From Marthasterias glacialis (lineage: Eukaryota; Echinodermata; Asteroidea; Forcipulatida; Asteriidae), in NCBI GenBank assembly GCA_911728455.2, contig OU452219.1, positions 13,978,397 through 14,042,396 on the forward strand: DNA of 64,000 nucleotides, written 5' to 3'. The position numbers were made by a program, and so were the translations under genes. Below are positions 58,880 to 64,000 of the stretch, one piece after another (the stretch's first letter is position 1; each line of letters begins with the position of its first letter). The notes under the pieces are model-generated. The model made no database searches, was not told the origin of the DNA, and saw only the letters and a program-made list of their open reading frames with translations.

Positions 58880-59195
58880 TACAGCTGTTTTATGTGGCTT
58901 TGTAAGATTATCAACTACTTTTTTTGATGCAGCTTTATGAGTTCACAACTGCTGTTGGTACAGCTTTTTGGTCTACCAGCTCCTGTTTGATGAAGCTGTG
59001 TAGAATATCAACTGCTGTTTTAAGCAGCTTAGCGGGTTAATCAACTGCTGTTCCATGCATCTTTGAGAAAGATAACATCTGCTGTTGATCAGTTTCCTGA
59101 AAACACCCTATGCTGTTGAAGTTTTGTAAATGAACCACTTCTGTTTGAAGCAGCTGATAGACATGCTCGTAAGATCATCTGCTGCTGTTTCATGT
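58880..59195 (+). repeat. Degenerate CTGCTGTT tandem array in the 3' UTR
   Basis: Roughly nine or ten imperfect units of about 33 bases, each built on CAACTGCTGTT, then a variable GAAGCAGCTTTG, then an AT-rich stretch (TAAGATTAT). Units can be followed by eye from the segment at 58882 to the CTGCTGCTGTTTCATG near 59190. It lies wholly in the 3' UTR of PACS, so it would be present in the mRNA. The alternating GCAGC and GCTG blocks can pair with each other. Confidence 0.7.
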
Positions 59196-59608
59196 ATAAT
59201 TGTTTTTTGTAAACATGGCCTCTGTATACAGTATTATGAGGAATATCAGACATTACAACTAACCAATCTAAATTTGGCATTTTATTTTGACTTCCGTTTA
59301 AGGGCAGTGATGACTATGATTGAGATAAATCAAAAGAGCACTCAGCAAGCCCTGTCATACTCTAATAATACATGCAACAGCGGAGGCTTTGCTGGTGAAA
59401 TTAATCATCCTGCTCATGCTCTACTGGAAGTACACCAGTAAGCTATACAGTCTTCATTAGCATGAATATTCATGATGCAATTTGCATACCCAATGAAAAG
59501 CCGCTCAAACTTATACAGGCGTGTCTTCTGATGTAGTCATACTATTTTTCTTGGCTTCCTTTAGCTTCCTAGGGCGGGGTGTCCCACGTATTTCAGCAAA
59601 ACCTTGTG

Positions 59609-59614
59609 AATAAA
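59609..59614 (+). promoter_or_regulatory. Candidate polyadenylation signal
   Basis: Canonical AATAAA about 1.0 kb after the stop codon, followed within 25 bases by GT-rich sequence (tttgtacgtgtatgg) of the kind found downstream of cleavage sites. It is a candidate only; distal hexamers also exist. Confidence 0.45.
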
Positions 59615-59640
59615 TTTGTACGTGTATGGAGTGACCGTCT

Positions 59641-62600
59641 TAATTGGAATATGATCCAGGACAGTGGACTTCTAAACTTGAAGAGGAAGGTTTTGATGGT
59701 CGTATGAAAAGGAGAGAAAATGGTGTACTAAATGTGTAATGAAAGGGAAAAGTTGCAATTAGTCAGAACATACTTGGTTCACAAGTTCCTTGTAAGCGTT
59801 TGAATAATTTGTAGCGGAAAATGTAATATAAAGCAGTCTGGACTGAAACTTTTTAGTAAGAAAATGTTTGAACGAGGTGATATGTATGGAAGTAGTAGAG
59901 GGACATCAGTACATGAAATCATAACTAGATGAAATTAATTTGGATCATAATTTGCGAGCGTGATTCCTTTGGGCACGAAAAAGTTATGGGAAAAAAGTAT
60001 AGCTTAGGAAATTCTCAAAAAAGTTGACGAATTTGCCAATCATTCTAAAAGATGTCATTAGCAAGGCTGTAATTTTCAAGATAATTGTGGATGAATTAAA
60101 GATTAAGAATGTAAAACATTCTGAAGTTTTTACCGTATGCACCATTTTCCTGAAATCAAACAGGTTTTTATTTTTCCCGATTCGGCTCTTGAATACTTAA
60201 GGTTTGAATGAAGGTACAGTTCCATTTTCAGAAAAAAGGAAGTACAAACGGGAGACTCTTGTCTCCTAATTATGACACATATTTATGACACATTATTTTA
60301 TCTTCACTTTCGGCAAGTTGTGATTAATTGATTTGAACTATTAGTGTTGCCCCTTTACTGCTTCCGTTAAAAAAATTAAAGCTGTACAGCCAAAGAAATG
60401 TTTGCGTGGAGTCCGCCCAAAAGTTGCAGTTGTTCCATTCTGGATGGATGGAAAGGATTTTTGGGCGAACATTGGTACTGCAAGAGAAGTGCAATCAAAA
60501 ATGTGTACATATAGCTTGGTTGGCTACTTTGTTGTTAACTGTTAAGGTGTCGTGGCACACATTCTTGTCATTTTCTGTTATATTTTCTACTCTGTTAGCA
60601 AGTGCAGACTCGTATCATAACTGCAGAAGGAAAGGTTGACTGCTTACCTCCAAAGAAGACCAAAAAGGTCCCACTCAAAATGCACTGCAGCACATTACAA
60701 AGGCATGGGATTAATAGCGATACAATAACCCTACCCCCCCCCCCCCCCCCAGTGTCTTTGGCTAGAGACTTGCCCATATCCTCCAAAATACTCCATTCTG
60801 CCATGACTTAACACTCCAAATGTTTGGACTTGGTTAAGATTGGTATGCCTGTTCCAGTGACATGCAGTTGTTAGTTTGGGATGCAGTCCCAAATCCAACA
60901 AAGTCGGATAATTTCCTGGACAGGATTTGGGGGGGAATTTGGGCCCATTGAGGTCAACAGATGATTACGCAAACCATGGAGAACTATTCAAAAAGAAGAG
61001 TTTTTAGGGAGACATTCAGACTCACTCTCAATACGCTCCGTCAAGGAAGTTCTCACTCTCTTTTATGTAAATATTAACTCACCCTCATTCTAGTGGATTT
61101 GTGTGAAAGTGTGCACTAGACCAACCCATATGTTCTGTGCCGTCTTCTCGGAATGTTTCTGCCATAGATGTATCTGTTCGGCTGTGAATGATCGGTCCGC
61201 TACCCACAAATGTGAGGCATCGTCTGAATCATACTTCTGAAAATGACCAACTTCCAATTGTTCACTATTAGAACAGCTGCTGAAACCTTTTGGAAATTAT
61301 TTTTGAAAAGGAGACGCATTTTATGAACATTCAAATTTATTTCTGTCATTGATGTCTTCATCTTAATTATTATTTTTTTTATTTATTTGTTTTATAAACA
61401 ACTCTTGTGAATTTTCTTTATCCTTTGTTTTTTATTATGAGAATAATAATTGAAGCTGTTTTCTGTGTTTTTTTTCCTGCATCCTATCCACTTCCCATAG
61501 ATTGTAAAAAGAAAAGCATATTTCAGATATAACTCTCTGTTATCAAAGATCAGTTTTATTTATGATTGATATATTGATATAAATGTATTGTTTTGGTCAA
61601 CTCAAACCCTAAAAAAAAACCAAAAAAAAAAATCTCAAAATCTATTTAAAAAAATTACAAAAATAAATTTTACAAAACACTAGATTTTTTAATTGTTGCT
61701 CAGAAACCAATTAAAAACTCAGCGAGGATAACCTTTTTTTTAATTTGTAAAAATCTTTGGAACAAGGAATTGAATAATATAAAAATGGTCATTGATCTTC
61801 CTTAAGAAATATTACCCCTGTTGAAGGACCGCTACCCACCAGTTGTTACTTTTAAATCATCCGGTAAGATTTTGTTATGAATTTTTTGGAAGGGGGAAAT
61901 TCTCTCGGTGGATACTTCAAGGCCAGAGCAGTGGTGCTAGACAAGTTTAAAAAAAAAATGACATTCACAGTAATTCTAACTTTGTTTGATTAGTAAGATT
62001 TGAAACTTTGCATGGTGGGAATACAATCTAGTACGTTTCGATCAGTATACTCTGATCATCTTCAGGAGAATGCCGGACTCTGACAAACCTTGGTAATGGC
62101 AGTATCAGAGTCCGGCATTCTCCTGAAGACGATCATGAGTAACATGGAGTTGTTAAACCATCGGTTCTTTTCAGAACCAAACCAACTCATTAAAGATAAT
62201 TACATGGATTCACTGCAAAACTTTGTAGATTTGTTTGATTAAAAAAAAAAAAAAAGGGGGAGGAATCTCCCTTCAGTGCATATGATCCAGACTCCTTAAC
62301 TGTGAGGAACTTATTGTGCCAAAAGGATACAGTGTTGTTTAACTTGAATGTTTCTGCCAGTATTATGCGATGAAAACTTGTCCTGGGGAAAGTTGATTTT
62401 CGCTGGATGAGTGTTTTGTTATTGGTTTCATTAAGAAACAACAACAAAAATGTTAATAGTTTCACACAACAATTTTTTTGCATCATCATTTAATTAAGAC
62501 ATAATCATTTGTATATGAATTCATCACATACAGGTATGTATTAAGTAATATTTAGCCAGTTACAATCTCAAAATTGGTTGAGAGTTTCGGCCGTTTGCTG

Positions 62601-64000
62601 ATAAAATTGTTAATCCATATTTCTACATTGTTTGTGTATATACATGTAGTTTATGACATAATTACTGTATAAACAGGTTAAGCTGGTCTGCCTGCAGTAA
62701 TCAAGTTTGAATACTTATTAGATAACAGTTATTGAGCGTTGTCTAGTCATACAATTTACACCTAGACACTTGCTACTTAAGTATACCCCCCATAAGACTC
62801 GTTTATTCAGGGCCGGCAGAGGCTTGACGTTTTTTCATATTTTCACCGTTTACACTAACTTTTTATGTGCAAGCATCAGCATGTACATTACATGTATATT
62901 TGTATGTCATTTCTTGGGACACTTTTGACAAATCAACGGCATGTGTGGCTGTCGGGGGGGAAGAACAGTTCGAGAAACTCGTTGTGCATTTGTCATTGGT
63001 TGAATTTGGCATGTGACAAGTTGTAATGCATTTTGATTGGTCACTGTTTATGATTTTAAACCAGATGATTGAAATTTTGAATGTTCTGTAAGGAATCACT
63101 GCCAAATTTGTTTTATTTATTTATTTATTTTTTTTTTTTTGGCCTACTGAGCAACTCAGAACTCATAGAAAATGTTTTTTTTCATGTTAAATTAATCCGA
63201 TAGTTTCATTTTATGCAATGTTTACTTCACTTCTGTTACTATTGGAGAAAATAAGTTTATGTTTGGAGAACAACAATATATATCTCAACAGAGTTCCCAT
63301 ATAGCTTTTGATTCAATTATACAGGAGTGAATATGTCAGAATAAATTGATTTAAATTTTTACAATTGTTTTAAAATGTGTAGAGTACATGTTAATTTGAA
63401 TTGTCATAACCCCGAATTCACAAATGGCTGATGAAATCATAACATTTGATTGTGTAAATCACAAGGTTTTTTTTTTGTCTTGAGTTTATTGTCTAAATAT
63501 TGGTGCGACTCACACAGTAAGGAAAAGGAAATGCTTTGTGTAAAATTGAAACCAACCATTAACGGTCAGTTCTACCAGATGAAATTGAATGTTAGTTTTA
63601 AAGATTTGTTGCAAATCAGCGATTCTGCTCGGAATGGATTTTTTAAATTGTACAAATCTGAGTATTAATCAGTGGTGTATCGATAGATATGACAGGTATG
63701 GCACGTGCCCTGGGCGCCACTTGGGGGGGGGGGGCGCCAGAAGAAACTTAAGAAGGAAAAAAACCCTGATTTGATCACATAGACCAATTTGCATCAGTGA
63801 AAGCAAGGGAGGTGCAGTTATAAATTTCATGTAGTGCCATAGTTTGTTGATTAAAAGATTAACAAGCTTGCCTTGTATTTTTGAGCTGATATTATGGTCA
63901 AATTATCCAAAGAGATGGGTGTCAAATGTTTGGACAGGAGCGCATTTCAGTGCTTGTCATCGGCGCTATTTTCCGTACATCACACCCTGGTAATGACACA
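59641..64000 (+). other. Distal 3' UTR or downstream flank
   Basis: AT-rich with no recognisable coding exon. Contains a repeat G copy (60768-60910), the inverted CTTCAGGAGAATGCCGGACT pair (62062-62129), C/G homopolymer tracts and distal AATAAA hexamers. Whether the first few kilobases are transcribed as long 3' UTR cannot be decided from sequence. Confidence 0.5.
62028..62180. mobile_element. Head-to-head pair of retroelement-terminus repeats
   Basis: CTTCAGGAGAATGCCGGACT (ending CTGA) at about 62060-62083 is exactly inverted at 62106-62129; outside each copy is the GATCAG hairpin block, and the right side continues into GGTTCTTTTCAGAACC. Same family as 36835-36920 and 45184-45260. Confidence 0.65.

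Larger units (their letters stand above)
58600..59640 (+). other. PACS 3' UTR (proximal part)
   Basis: Non-coding sequence follows the stop without a splice donor of note. It carries a degenerate tandem array (58880-59195). A polyadenylation signal AATAAA at 59609-59614 is the first canonical hexamer. The true 3' end is not determinable; further AATAAA hexamers at 61662-61667 and 63340-63345 would allow a UTR of 3-5 kb, which is common for animal PACS genes. A TGTAAATA Pumilio-type element lies near 61066 if the long form is used. Confidence 0.55.

Overview
This window is animal nuclear DNA: one long, intron-rich gene on the + strand embedded in a dense field of short transposable elements. 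No bacterial-style operon, rRNA, CRISPR array or genuine tRNA gene is visible. Base composition is AT-rich, introns follow the GT-AG rule, and the repeats are tRNA-headed SINEs, non-LTR retrotransposon tails and many palindromic MITEs. The likely source is a marine invertebrate deuterostome, most plausibly an echinoderm. That last step is inference from the general look of protein and repeats, not proof.

The gene is a homologue of PACS (phosphofurin acidic cluster sorting protein; PACS1/PACS2 of vertebrates), a cytosolic adaptor that links acidic-cluster cargo to AP-1/GGA coats in the trans-Golgi/endosome system. I could join 19 coding exons from 6156 to the stop codon at 58597-58599. They give an uninterrupted frame of 812 residues (numbered here from the first visible codon), and every intron phase matches. 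The order is: end of the N-terminal cargo/adaptor-binding region (exons 1-3), acidic autoregulatory cluster (exon 4), basic/acidic linker (exons 5-6), Ser/Thr-rich linker (exons 7-8), and the conserved C-terminal PACS domain (exons 9-19). The first coding exon(s), encoding the start methionine and roughly the first 50-130 residues, were not found and probably lie upstream of the window. The 3' UTR starts at 58600.

Layout: 1-6155 is upstream intron or flank with repeats; 6246-40312 holds large introns (up to about 7 kb) full of MITEs and SINEs; 40313-58599 holds the more closely spaced 3' exons; 58600-64000 is 3' UTR and downstream flank. Repeats recognised by comparing copies inside the window include three tRNA-derived SINE families, a CR1/L2-like LINE tail, and at least ten terminal-inverted-repeat families. 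Two of these MITEs have clear 9-bp target-site duplications.

The most unusual observations are two partial duplications of PACS coding exons that remain as dead copies inside introns. One is a frame-disrupted copy of exon 5 just upstream of the real one. The other is a tandem copy of the end of exon 6 with its splice donor, later split by a MITE. Also notable are an in-frame 24-nt microexon, a degenerate CTGCTGTT tandem array in the 3' UTR, nested SINE/MITE insertions whose empty sites can be read from sister copies, and a hammerhead-core-like hairpin shared by dispersed repeats.
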